Origin: Bacteroidia bacterium
GTDB taxonomy: Bacteria; Bacteroidota; Bacteroidia; B-17B0; Aurantibacillaceae
NCBI GenBank assembly: GCA_021740825.1
Contig: JAIOZA010000004.1
Location: forward strand, 1-64,000
Length of the DNA stretch: 64,000 nucleotides
Direction: 5' to 3'
In this document: piece after piece, positions 55,637-64,000 of the stretch
Numbering within the stretch: position 1 is the stretch's first letter
How the letters are laid out: each line of letters starts with the position of its first letter
Translations under genes and position numbers: made by a program
The notes under the pieces: model-generated
Database searches by the model: none
Told to the model about the DNA's origin: nothing
Seen by the model: the letters and a program-made list of their open reading frames with translations, nothing else

Positions 55637-55715
55637 ACACTGATAACACTGATATATATGATTATCATGATTTATATCTTACATAATCTTAATCATCTGC
55701 GATATCTGCGTTCCG
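55637..55715. repeat. Interspersed repeat with short internal duplications
   Basis: ACACTGAT is duplicated at 55637 and 55646 (period 9), and ATCTGCG at 55695 and 55704 (period 9), followed by TTCCG. The same ATCTGCG unit occurs in the sufB-sufC gap. Similar tracts are frequent between Bacteroidota genes. Confidence 0.5.
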
Positions 55716-55753
55716 TTTTTTTACTAAATTCGCCCATCTAAAAACAAACTACT

Positions 55754-57151
55754 ATGGAATTCAGAATTGAAACAGACACAATGGGCGAGGTAAAAGTACC
55801 AGCTCACGTTTATTGGGGAGCACAAACAGAACGCTCTCGTAACAACTTTAAAATAGGGCCTGAGGCTAGCATGCCAAAGGAAATTATATATGCGTTTGGT
55901 TACCTTAAAAAAGCAGCAGCTTTGGCTAACTGCGAATTAGGAGTTTTATCAAAAGAAAAATGTGATTTAATTGCTAAAGCTTGTGATGAAATTTTAGAAA
56001 AGAAGTTAGACGATCAGTTTCCATTAGTTATTTGGCAAACAGGTTCTGGTACGCAAAGTAACATGAACGCGAATGAAGTTATTGCTTACCGCGCACATGT
56101 AATGCAAGGGGGTAATTTAACAGACGAACCAAAAGTATTACACCCAAATGATGATGTGAATAAATCACAATCATCAAACGATACGTATCCAACAGCGATG
56201 CATATTGCAGCGTACAAGCAAGTAGTAGAAATCACTATTCCAGGAATGGAAAAATTAGGTGATTCTTTAGCTAAAAAAGTAAAAGAGTTTGATGGCATTA
56301 TTAAAACGGGCCGTACTCACTTTATGGATGCAACGCCCTTGTCGTTAGGACAAGAGTTTAGTGGATATGTGCAACAAATTAACATGAGTATTCGTGCATT
56401 GAAAAATGCTTTAGAAGCCGTTAAAGAATTAGCATTAGGTGGCACAGCTGTTGGAACAGGATTAAATACACCAAAAGGATATGATGTGTTAGTGGCTAAA
56501 AAAATTGCTGAATTAACAGGCTTACCTTTTGTAACTGCTCCAAACAAATTTGAGGCATTAGCAGCACACGATGCCATGATTGAATTAAGCGGAGCGTTGA
56601 AACGCAGCGCTGTGGCTTTATTTAAAATAGCAAACGATATTCGTATGTTATCTTCTGGACCACGTTGTGGAATAGGGGAGATTGTGATTCCAGATAACGA
56701 ACCCGGTTCTTCAATCATGCCAGGAAAAGTAAACCCAACTCAACCAGAAGCATTAACCATGGTTTGTGCTCAAGTTATTGGTAACGATGTTGCAGCTACT
56801 GTTGGAGGATTGAACGGACATTTTGAATTAAACGTATTTAAACCATTAATTGCAGCTAACGTTTTACAATCTGCTCGTTTAATTGGCGATGCTTGTGTAT
56901 CTTTTACAGAGAAATGTAGCGATGGCATTACTGCCAATTTACCAGAAATTAAAAAACATTTAGAGAATTCTTTAATGTTGGTAACAGCATTAAATACGCA
57001 TATTGGTTACGAAAAAGCAGCTAAAATTGCGAAAACAGCTCACAAAGGAAATAAAACATTGCGAGAAGCAGCAATTGAGTTAGGTTACGTAACTAATGAG
57101 CAATTTGATCTATGGGTTCGTCCTGAAGATATGATTGGTAGTTTAAAATAG
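55754..57151 (+). CDS. fumC: Class II fumarate hydratase
   Basis: The 465-residue protein has the class II signature [16 protein letters not shown], substrate-binding NDTYPTAMH and [20 protein letters not shown], and the tetramer-forming helices. It catalyses fumarate to malate in the TCA cycle. The close relative aspartase is excluded by the usual pattern [11 protein letters not shown] and the overall fit to FumC. It is monocistronic, preceded by an interspersed repeat. Confidence 0.96.
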   Translation: MEFRIETDTMGEVKVPAHVYWGAQTERSRNNFKIGPEASMPKEIIYAFGYLKKAAALANCELGVLSKEKCDLIAKACDEILEKKLDDQFPLVIWQTGSGTQSNMNANEVIAYRAHVMQGGNLTDEPKVLHPNDDVNKSQSSNDTYPTAMHIAAYKQVVEITIPGMEKLGDSLAKKVKEFDGIIKTGRTHFMDATPLSLGQEFSGYVQQINMSIRALKNALEAVKELALGGTAVGTGLNTPKGYDVLVAKKIAELTGLPFVTAPNKFEALAAHDAMIELSGALKRSAVALFKIANDIRMLSSGPRCGIGEIVIPDNEPGSSIMPGKVNPTQPEALTMVCAQVIGNDVAATVGGLNGHFELNVFKPLIAANVLQSARLIGDACVSFTEKCSDGITANLPEIKKHLENSLMLVTALNTHIGYEKAAKIAKTAHKGNKTLREAAIELGYVTNEQFDLWVRPEDMIGSLK

Positions 57152-57272
57152 AGTTTAAACAAAAGTGGTTTAATTTTAGTGATAACTTCAAAATTTTTGA
57201 AACCCAACGTAAGGGAGACAGATAATAGTAGAGATAATTCATTTAAAAGGATATATTTTATCGTTAAATATA

Positions 57273-57295
57273 AACAATAGATGATTTTTATTGTT
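57273..57295. promoter_or_regulatory. Inverted repeat before the CarH-like gene
   Basis: AACAATA (57273-57279) faces TATTGTT (57289-57295), with 9 bp between, ending 17 bp before the start codon. This is a possible autoregulatory operator for the MerR-type protein. Confidence 0.4.
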
Positions 57296-57312
57296 CACTA
57301 ATAAAATTCATT

Positions 57313-58233
57313 ATGCCTACTCAATATGCTATAAAAGATTTAGAACGGCTTTCCGGAATTAAAGCTCATACACTTCGTATTTGGGAGCAGCGCTATGGTA
57401 TATTGAAGCCTGAGAGGACCGATACTAATATTCGTTACTATACATCTGACGACTTAAAGCGTATTTTAAATATTTCTTTGTTAAACTGCAATGGATTTAA
57501 AATATCTAAAATTGCGAAACTACCTGATGATGAAATTATAAAGCAAGCGCATTCTATTTTAAATAATTATAATAAAGAAAGTGATCAAATAGATAATTTG
57601 GTACTTTGTATGATGGAAATGAATGAATTGAAATTTGAAAAAATTATTTCCAATTGTATTATTCATTTTGGCTTTGAAAGCACCATCGAAAAAATTATTT
57701 TTCCTTTTATGCGACAAATTGGTAATATGTGGCAAGTTGGGATTGTAAATATTTTGCAAGAGCATTTCATTACACATCTTGTTAGGCAAAAAATAATTGT
57801 TGGAATAGATGGTTTATTCCCAGAGCCCCTAACAAATCCAAAAACTTTTTTATTGTATTTGCCCTCTAATGAGATGCATGAATTAGGGTTGTTATATTGT
57901 AATTTTTTAATTAAAGCTAAAGGACATAAATGTTTATACTTAGGTCAATCAGTACCCTTTAACGATTTATTTTCGGTAACCAATATAGCTCATCCAGACA
58001 TTATTGTAACTACATTTACAAATAAAATGGAAAGTATTTCTACTCAAGAGTACTTAAATAATCTTGCGAGATCATTCCAAAATTCAACAATTATGGTGTC
58101 CGGAAGGCAGTTTTTTATTCCTAATGAGCCAATAACGCTCCCAAAAAACGTTATTTTGTTCGAATCGCATGAACAATTTAAAAATGTGCTGCATAGTGTT
58201 AACTTTGCATTCAATGTATTTAAACCTAATTAA
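57313..58233 (+). CDS. MerR-type regulator with cobalamin-binding domain (CarH/LitR-like)
   Basis: The 306-residue protein has a MerR winged helix (residues 5-72: YAIKDLERLSGIKAHTLRIWEQRY). A helical cap with W140, E150 and H151 follows, in the same W-x9-E-H spacing as the cobalamin cap motif of CarH. A Rossmann B12-binding domain then has EMHELG (His 189) as a candidate lower ligand. CarH-type proteins use adenosylcobalamin as a light sensor to repress carotenoid genes. The sensor role here is inferred from motifs, and no carotenoid gene is in the window. Confidence 0.85.
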   Translation: MPTQYAIKDLERLSGIKAHTLRIWEQRYGILKPERTDTNIRYYTSDDLKRILNISLLNCNGFKISKIAKLPDDEIIKQAHSILNNYNKESDQIDNLVLCMMEMNELKFEKIISNCIIHFGFESTIEKIIFPFMRQIGNMWQVGIVNILQEHFITHLVRQKIIVGIDGLFPEPLTNPKTFLLYLPSNEMHELGLLYCNFLIKAKGHKCLYLGQSVPFNDLFSVTNIAHPDIIVTTFTNKMESISTQEYLNNLARSFQNSTIMVSGRQFFIPNEPITLPKNVILFESHEQFKNVLHSVNFAFNVFKPN

Positions 58234-58570
58234 ACTTTTTTTTGTAGTTGTTTTATTTTTTTCTTGTGCTCCAACTAGTGGCGACGAAGAATTAATACCT
58301 GAAAACATATTGACCGAAGGCAAATTAATTAACGTTTTAACGGACGCTTATTTATCGGAGGGCGCTTCAGGAATTAACGTAAAGAATGTGCCAGGAGAAA
58401 AATTTGATTCAGCATATATATTTAATCCATTAAAGGAGAATAATGTTGACAAGGATAAATTTGATTCCACAATGGCTTATTATACAAGACGCCCAAAGAA
58501 GTTAAAAATAATTTACGATAAAGTACTAGCTAAATTAAGTGAAGCACAAGCTAAAGGAACTATTGAATAA
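58214..58570 (+). CDS. DUF4296 lipoprotein
   Basis: The start at ATG 58214 gives a lipoprotein signal (MYLNLIKLFFVVVLFFSC) and 118 residues. An upstream start at 58169 would destroy the signal. It has the DUF4296 pattern LIPENILTEGKLINVLTDAYLSEG and a helical C-terminus. Its function is unknown, and it is a common Bacteroidota family. It overlaps the end of the MerR gene by 20 bp, so the two are probably translationally linked. Confidence 0.85.
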   Translation: MYLNLIKLFFVVVLFFSCAPTSGDEELIPENILTEGKLINVLTDAYLSEGASGINVKNVPGEKFDSAYIFNPLKENNVDKDKFDSTMAYYTRRPKKLKIIYDKVLAKLSEAQAKGTIE

Positions 58571-58579
58571 GCAGTTGTT

Positions 58580-59794
58580 ATGTCTACTATAAATACGATA
58601 AAAAATTTAGCTAATTTGCATTTTAAGGATGTTGTAGAATTTAGAAGGCACATTCATCAAAATCCCGAGTTGTCATTTCAAGAATTTAAAACGTCAGAAT
58701 TCGTTTGTTCCATTTTAGATAAACATTCTATTTCATATACAAAGGGAATTGTAAAAACTGGAGTTGTTGCAATTATAGAAGGAAAAAATCCCACTAAAAA
58801 AACAATTTTATTACGGGCCGATTTAGACGCTTTGCCAATTGAAGAAAAAACCACTGTAAAGTATATTTCAAAAAATAGTGGCGCAATGCACGCATGCGGA
58901 CACGATGTGCATACAGCCTCTGTTTTAGGAACAGCAATAATTTTAAATGAGCTAAAGAGTGAGTTTGAAGGAACGGTTAAAATTATGTTTCAGCCAGGAG
59001 AAGAGGTGTTACCCGGCGGCGCCTCATTAATGATAAAAGAAGGTGTATTACATAATCCAAAAGTAGATGCAGCAATTGCACAACATGTTTTTCCTAGCAT
59101 GGAAGTGGGTAAAGTTGGCTTTAGAAGTGAGATGTATATGGCGAGTACTGATGAAATCCACATTACTATTATCGGTAAAGGTGGACATGCAGCAATGGCT
59201 GGAGAATACAACAATCCCTTATTGGTTGCAGCAAGCATTATTAAAGAAATAGAAAAACAATTTCCTTTTGTAATTGACGATGAAGGAGTTTCTAGAAACA
59301 CAAATAATAATATTCCAACAGTTATTGCTTTTGGAAAAATTGAAGGAAAAGGCGCAACTAATGTAATTCCAGAAACAGTTTATTTAGCAGGCACTTTTAG
59401 AACAATGGATGAGCTTTGGAGAAATGAGGTGAAAGAAAAAATCAAACAAATTAGTAATGATGTTTGCCAAATTTACAAAGTAAAAATAGATTTAAATATA
59501 ATTGATGGCTATCCATTTTTAAGTAATGATATTGCTGTTACAAACCTTTGCAAGCAAGCTGCTATTGAGTATTTAGGTGAAGATAATATAGAAGATTTAC
59601 CTTTAAGAATGACCGCAGAAGACTTTGCATATATTTCACAAGTTGTTCCAAGTTGTTTTTATAGATTAGGAACGGGAAACAAGTTAAAAGGCATTACCTC
59701 TGGTGTTCACACAGCAACATTTGATATTGATGAAGATGCATTAAAAATATCCACAGGATTAATGGCGTGGATTGTGTTTAAACAACTTTTATAA
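58580..59794 (+). CDS. M20D family amidohydrolase
   Basis: The 404-residue protein has M20 peptidase motifs: RRHIHQNPELSFQEF, RADLDALPIEE, HACGHDVHTASVLG, FQPGEEVLPGGASLMI and the dimerisation-domain GKGGHAAMAGE. Such metal-dependent enzymes hydrolyse N-acyl amino acids, including hippurate, IAA conjugates or N-acetyl-diaminopimelate. The exact substrate is unclear. It lies 9 bp after the DUF4296 gene and is followed by a strong terminator shared with the convergent gene. Confidence 0.93.
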   Translation: MSTINTIKNLANLHFKDVVEFRRHIHQNPELSFQEFKTSEFVCSILDKHSISYTKGIVKTGVVAIIEGKNPTKKTILLRADLDALPIEEKTTVKYISKNSGAMHACGHDVHTASVLGTAIILNELKSEFEGTVKIMFQPGEEVLPGGASLMIKEGVLHNPKVDAAIAQHVFPSMEVGKVGFRSEMYMASTDEIHITIIGKGGHAAMAGEYNNPLLVAASIIKEIEKQFPFVIDDEGVSRNTNNNIPTVIAFGKIEGKGATNVIPETVYLAGTFRTMDELWRNEVKEKIKQISNDVCQIYKVKIDLNIIDGYPFLSNDIAVTNLCKQAAIEYLGEDNIEDLPLRMTAEDFAYISQVVPSCFYRLGTGNKLKGITSGVHTATFDIDEDALKISTGLMAWIVFKQLL

Positions 59795-59810
59795 AATATA
59801 GTGTTTTTTT

Positions 59811-59847
59811 AAACTAAAAGCGCCCCATATTGAGGCGCTTTTAGTTT
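59811..59847. terminator. Bidirectional intrinsic terminator
   Basis: A 14-bp stem (59811-59824 with 59834-59847, core AAAAGCGCC/GGCGCTTTT) with a 9-nt loop. It lies between the convergent amidohydrolase and the giant T9SS gene, with A/T-runs on both sides. Confidence 0.85.
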
Positions 59848-59848
59848 A

Positions 59849-62800
59849 TTATTTTCCTTTAAACACGGTGACAAAACCATTATATTTTTTATCATCAGGA
59901 ACTTCTACAATATAAAAGAATGTACCATCAGAAACACCTTCAGCCTTCCATTCATTTTTATAGTTTGGATTTTCATAAATTTTCTTGCCCCATCTATCAT
60001 AAATAGTAACAATTGTATTCGGATGATATTCTATGTTTTTTATCACAAAAAACTCATTTGCATTATCCCCGTTAGGTGTAATAACATTTGGTATAACAAC
60101 TTGGCATGGAGGTAATACAGTTATAAGTTGTATATCAGTTTGTTCATAACCACAACTATCAGTAACTGTAATTGCAATTGGATAAGCGCCTTCAAATTCA
60201 GGCGTAATAGAATTTAGAACAGTGGTATTTGAAATACTATTTGAACTAGGATAGTTGTACCAATTGTAAGTAAAATTAGGATAACCCCCGGTTACAGAAG
60301 CGTTTAATGTAAACGGCGTATTTCCGCATAAAGCAACAGAATCAATGATAGCTACATTTAAGGTGTTTGGCAATACAACAATAACATTACTAGCAGTATT
60401 TTGGTAACCACAACTGTCAGTTACCGTCAAACCAACATTGTAATTTCCTCCAGAAGCAGGTGCGTTGTTAATATAATCAGCAATAGTAGAAACCGTTGCA
60501 GAGTTCAGTGTCCAAACATAATTATAAGAGGGATATCCTCCATTAACAATTGAATTGAATGTAAATGGTGTATTAGGACAAACAACTATAGAATTACTAA
60601 TGGCAGCAGTTAAATTATTAACAAAATTATTTACAACAACAGTGTCAGATATTGGATAGGCACAAATACCACTTACAGTAACAACTAAAGTTGTTGTTGA
60701 ATTTGAATTTGTAGTGTAGCTTGAACTATTTGTTGCCCCAACAGCTGGGATGTTTCCAGGTAAAGTCGTCCAAGAATAGGTATACGGAGTTCCTTGGTTA
60801 CCCGGAGGAAGTATTGATGAACCAGCTGCAGTATTAAAGGTAAACGGTTTATTTAAACACTTTGTAACGTCTGGTAAAGGTGTAACAAGTAAGTTTGCTT
60901 TTGGTGTTACATTAACCGTTATGGTTTTGGTATCAGGTGTGCTACTTGGGCAAGGGGCGTAGCCAGTTACTACATAGGTATTTATACCAACAATAGGAGG
61001 CACTACAGTAATTGCTGTTGCTGTTGAAATAGGAATTAATGACCCACCTTGTAAATAAGACCAATTGTAATTAAAAGCGCCAAGGGCCGACATTGATGTA
61101 TTATCTCCTTCGCATAAAGTAGTATTTGTAACCGCGGCGGTAATAATAGTAGCTAGAGGAGGAAATAATACAGCAACAGTTTTAGTTGCTACACAACCAC
61201 CAACGGGATTAATTACTGATATAGTATAAGTTACGTTTCCTGCTAATGGAGGTGCAGAAAAAGTCGGTGCAACCCTAATAGAATCGTTATCGAAATTAGC
61301 TGTAATAGTGCCATTTGGAGATACAGAAACAGTATAACTTGCAGGATTAGTTGCACCACAGTTTCCGAATTTTACGTTTGGTCTATTACTTGAAGTCGTG
61401 GCGACATTTGTTGTCATGCACGCTACAATTCCATCGCTAATATAATATCTTACTGAAGGAAAAGTGGTAAGCGTATAAGGCATAGAAGAATTATTAGTCC
61501 AAGAAGGGTTTGTAATACTATTGCAAACATCAATTAATATATTTGACACACCATCCCATTCATAAGCGTTTGGAAAATTATATGTATTCCAGCCTGAGGT
61601 AATATTTGCTGTGGGCGCGTAATAAACTTGAATTAATCCAGTGTTATCAAATGTTGTTGATGTTAAATCTGCTGCAGTTGTACATTTCATTTTTATTGTA
61701 AAATCGGGGTAAGCAGTAATACCATTTATTGTTGTAACATTAAATGCTATACTTGAAATTTTTCCTGCTTGAACTCCCGCCGCTAATAATTCTGAAGCCT
61801 TGTATAAAATTTGATGCCTTGTGTTTCTAAAAAAATTACCATAAATCGCGGGGTAACCTGTACTTGAATTAACTAAGGTTCCATTTCCAATTTGAACGCT
61901 ATTAGGTGTTGAGCAAGAGCCAGAAGATGACAAACCGCAAGATGAAGGCGCAACTTCACCAAAATCTAAATTTAAAGTAACGGCATCCGGAAAACACAAG
62001 ACTGTGTTAGTAGGTGTAATTGTAAAATTTGTTTGAATAACGCCTATTGTGACTGTATTATTATAAATACAAACACCATCAGTAATAATGGCGGTGTAAG
62101 TTCCAGGCGCAAGTGGCGCAAGTGCAATAGTGGTAGTACTAGTGGTTGTATTAGTAACCGTATTTGCTGCTGTTGGACCAGTAATATTATAACTATATGG
62201 CGCTGAAAATGGCGTAGTTAAGTTTAACAAAGTTGAACCATTTACATCATTAGGACAAACGTTTGTAGTATTAGAAAAATAAGCATTCCCTCCAGCTACT
62301 AGTCCTAATGTATATTTTATTGAATCTCGGCAACCTTGAGGATTTTCATAAACAACCGAGTAAATATCACCATCCACAGCTGGCGTAATATAAAGTGTGT
62401 CATTTGTTCCAATAGGTGCGGGTATTAGTGTTGTTCCTTGATACCAAGTATAATTAGACCCTCCCGGAAGCGCAATGGAAGTAGAGTTACCACAAAAAGG
62501 TTTGTTTTGACTTATAAAGAATGGGGGAGATACGCCAACCGATAGATTAGCCGAAGCTTGCCCGCAGGTTGTAGACGACACCAATACACTATAAGTACCC
62601 GGCGATAGTCCTGTGGCCGTTTGAGATGTACTGACTATGTTACCATTAGTTGACCCCGAGGTACTCGTCCACTGATATGTATATATTCCATTGCTTCCGT
62701 TAGCTTGAACATAAGCCGTTCCTGAATTACCATTAGCACATGAACTAGTCGAATTTAAATTGATAATATTTACAATTGTATTTGGCGGAATAGTCACCGT

Positions 62801-64000
62801 TTGTGAGAGAACGCAACCTCCTGGAGAAATCATACTAACAGTATAAGTTGAACCAGCAACTGGTGTAGCAACCTGCAAAGTATCATTAACAGCACCTGAA
62901 ATTAACCCTCCCGGACCAGTCCATTGATAAGAATTAAATCCTGTTGGCGCTACTAAAGTTGCATAAGAGGTTCCAGAACACCAATTTGCATAAGGGGTTC
63001 CTAATCCGCCACATTCAGCGTCAACGTATGCATAACCCCAATGCCCACTTAATGAACATCCGCCAACCTCAAAATTGATAGAAACATTTGTACCTAAAGG
63101 TAAAGTTGACAAGTCTACAGAATAATATTGCCATTTTCTATAAAAAGTTGGATCAAAGGTGCTGCCTATGGCAGATTGAAATAATGAATCTGAAGCAAGA
63201 GTGGACTTTGGATTAAAAGTATAAGAAGTACAACCTGGTAAAATAGCCCCAGTTGTCTCATTTCTAATCTCAACTTTAAAATAAGGAGATTCGCCCGCTG
63301 AGTGGCCTGATGGGTTTTGTAAAACTACAGCGTAGCTGAATGATAATCGTTGATTGATTGAAGAAGATGTTGTTATGTATTTTAATCTACAAGCTCTTGC
63401 GTTTGCAACAGATCCATTCATCCTCACAGAAACTGGATCAAAGCTAAAAGGGCTCACAAATGGAATTTGAGAAATTGTTTGCGAACCAACCGCTTTGCAA
63501 GCTAAAGAGTCGTATCCATCAATTACTTGATAAATTGGATTAACGGGTGGTAACGACATAATAGTATGGTAATTTGTTGTATTAAGCACCGAAACATTAT
63601 TTCCCGCACCGTTTAAAATTGCGGTACCGGCAACCCCATAATTAGGCACTGTTCCGCCTGTTGAAGTTGTTCCTGAGCCACCAGACCATCCATTAAAGTT
63701 ATATTGTTCAAAACCCATATTAGGGCAACCTAAACTCATTGGTTTATTTGGCTCTAAATATATCACCGTTTCACTTTCGCCAGGAGTTCCCGCCGCCTCA
63801 TATGGCGAATGAATATGCCCTTGTTTTTTTAATGCCTTTTTCGATGAAAAATCATTTTTTAAAAATTCAACGTAACCATTAATTTCACTTGCTTTTATTC
63901 CTTTAGCTTTAGCTGTGTTAATAGCCGCTTTCTCATCGAAAACATTAGGATCATGTTTTTTTATTTCTTTAGTTTGAGCTACTAATACTTGCGTGTAAGT
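59849..64000 (-). CDS. Very large T9SS cargo protein (type B CTD), 5' end outside the window
   Basis: The frame is open for 1383 codons up to the window edge. The GTG at 63766 is internal: the next 78 codons upstream are open with no stop, so the start lies beyond 64000. The protein has repeated Ig/PKD-like modules of the kind GYPSYNYVWTLNSATVST and GGYPNFTYNWYNYPSSNS, and a middle jelly-roll-like part (about codon 650-900 of the visible part). The C-terminal T9SS type B domain (ITPNGDNANEFFV, TIYDRWGKKIYENP) completes it. It is probably a surface adhesin or matrix protein. The N-terminal region seen is helical (NVFDEKAAINTAKAKGIKAS). Confidence 0.9.
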   Translation of the reverse strand, partial: TYTQVLVAQTKEIKKHDPNVFDEKAAINTAKAKGIKASEINGYVEFLKNDFSSKKALKKQGHIHSPYEAAGTPGESETVIYLEPNKPMSLGCPNMGFEQYNFNGWSGGSGTTSTGGTVPNYGVAGTAILNGAGNNVSVLNTTNYHTIMSLPPVNPIYQVIDGYDSLACKAVGSQTISQIPFVSPFSFDPVSVRMNGSVANARACRLKYITTSSSINQRLSFSYAVVLQNPSGHSAGESPYFKVEIRNETTGAILPGCTSYTFNPKSTLASDSLFQSAIGSTFDPTFYRKWQYYSVDLSTLPLGTNVSINFEVGGCSLSGHWGYAYVDAECGGLGTPYANWCSGTSYATLVAPTGFNSYQWTGPGGLISGAVNDTLQVATPVAGSTYTVSMISPGGCVLSQTVTIPPNTIVNIINLNSTSSCANGNSGTAYVQANGSNGIYTYQWTSTSGSTNGNIVSTSQTATGLSPGTYSVLVSSTTCGQASANLSVGVSPPFFISQNKPFCGNSTSIALPGGSNYTWYQGTTLIPAPIGTNDTLYITPAVDGDIYSVVYENPQGCRDSIKYTLGLVAGGNAYFSNTTNVCPNDVNGSTLLNLTTPFSAPYSYNITGPTAANTVTNTTTSTTTIALAPLAPGTYTAIITDGVCIYNNTVTIGVIQTNFTITPTNTVLCFPDAVTLNLDFGEVAPSSCGLSSSGSCSTPNSVQIGNGTLVNSSTGYPAIYGNFFRNTRHQILYKASELLAAGVQAGKISSIAFNVTTINGITAYPDFTIKMKCTTAADLTSTTFDNTGLIQVYYAPTANITSGWNTYNFPNAYEWDGVSNILIDVCNSITNPSWTNNSSMPYTLTTFPSVRYYISDGIVACMTTNVATTSSNRPNVKFGNCGATNPASYTVSVSPNGTITANFDNDSIRVAPTFSAPPLAGNVTYTISVINPVGGCVATKTVAVLFPPLATIITAAVTNTTLCEGDNTSMSALGAFNYNWSYLQGGSLIPISTATAITVVPPIVGINTYVVTGYAPCPSSTPDTKTITVNVTPKANLLVTPLPDVTKCLNKPFTFNTAAGSSILPPGNQGTPYTYSWTTLPGNIPAVGATNSSSYTTNSNSTTTLVVTVSGICAYPISDTVVVNNFVNNLTAAISNSIVVCPNTPFTFNSIVNGGYPSYNYVWTLNSATVSTIADYINNAPASGGNYNVGLTVTDSCGYQNTASNVIVVLPNTLNVAIIDSVALCGNTPFTLNASVTGGYPNFTYNWYNYPSSNSISNTTVLNSITPEFEGAYPIAITVTDSCGYEQTDIQLITVLPPCQVVIPNVITPNGDNANEFFVIKNIEYHPNTIVTIYDRWGKKIYENPNYKNEWKAEGVSDGTFFYIVEVPDDKKYNGFVTVFKGK

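Noticed and set aside
55637-55715. CRISPR array
   Set aside because: The repeats are 7-8 bp with period 9, without spacers or cas genes.
63764-63766. GTG as the start of the giant T9SS gene
   Set aside because: The frame is open further upstream to the window edge with coding-like composition.

Overview
The window is AT-rich chromosomal DNA from a member of the Bacteroidota. The main reasons are several proteins with type IX secretion (T9SS) C-terminal sorting domains, repeated matches to the Bacteroidota -7 promoter box TAnnTTTG (upstream of lemA, truB, rpoN, lepA, tig, suf and others), few obvious Shine-Dalgarno sequences, a Bacteroidota-type ComEC without a hydrolase domain, and DUF2027/Smr, DUF4296 and four-helix-bundle proteins. 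I cannot name the genus. No rRNA, tRNA, CRISPR array, prophage or complete insertion sequence was seen.

Layout. 1-5 kb: the end of a T9SS cargo gene, then (minus strand) a DUF2027-Smr protein, ComEC and an Omp85-type outer-membrane protein. 5.3-8.6 kb: a lemA-TPM-TPM set, a T9SS protein and a small His-rich membrane protein. 8.7-15 kb: glutaryl-CoA dehydrogenase-like enzyme, nitroreductase, ribBA, a T9SS protein, truB and a Cys-cluster protein. 15-22 kb: a small P-loop ATPase, a TonB receptor with a partner protein, a membrane glycosyltransferase and trigger factor. 22.4-26.9 kb: two SGNH hydrolases and an MBOAT acyltransferase, probably a polysaccharide O-acetylation set. 27-33.8 kb: a complete sufA-B-C-D-S iron-sulfur operon interrupted by a four-helix-bundle gene. 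33.8-41.3 kb: VOC and GNAT proteins, DUF420, rpoN, lepA, O-antigen ligase. 41.4-44.1 kb: two tandem paralogous T9SS proteins. 44.2-50.6 kb: rpiB, a 551-bp AT-rich gap, nadA, then a MORN-repeat lipoprotein overlapping a histidine kinase and LytTR response regulator. 50.6-54.1 kb: mnmG, a methyltransferase and a gene-poor stretch. 54.1-64 kb: an SDR gene and its TetR regulator, fumC, a CarH-like MerR protein, a DUF4296 lipoprotein, an M20 amidohydrolase and a very large T9SS cargo gene that runs off the window.

The strongest signal outside ordinary genes is replication and segregation DNA. Five 14-16 bp sequences matching the ParB-binding parS consensus lie within 1.5 kb at 52.56-54.04 kb, next to mnmG (gidA). 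About 7.5 kb away, the longest AT-rich non-coding gap (44638-45188) carries two perfect TTATNCACA DnaA-box matches. I infer that this window covers the origin region of the chromosome; neither dnaA nor parAB lies inside it.

Other non-genic structure includes a TetR operator present in two identical 19-bp copies, a dyad inside the suf promoter, a palindromic insertion read through in frame within sufS, inverted AACTTTC-type repeats around the four-helix gene, and scattered short interspersed repeats.
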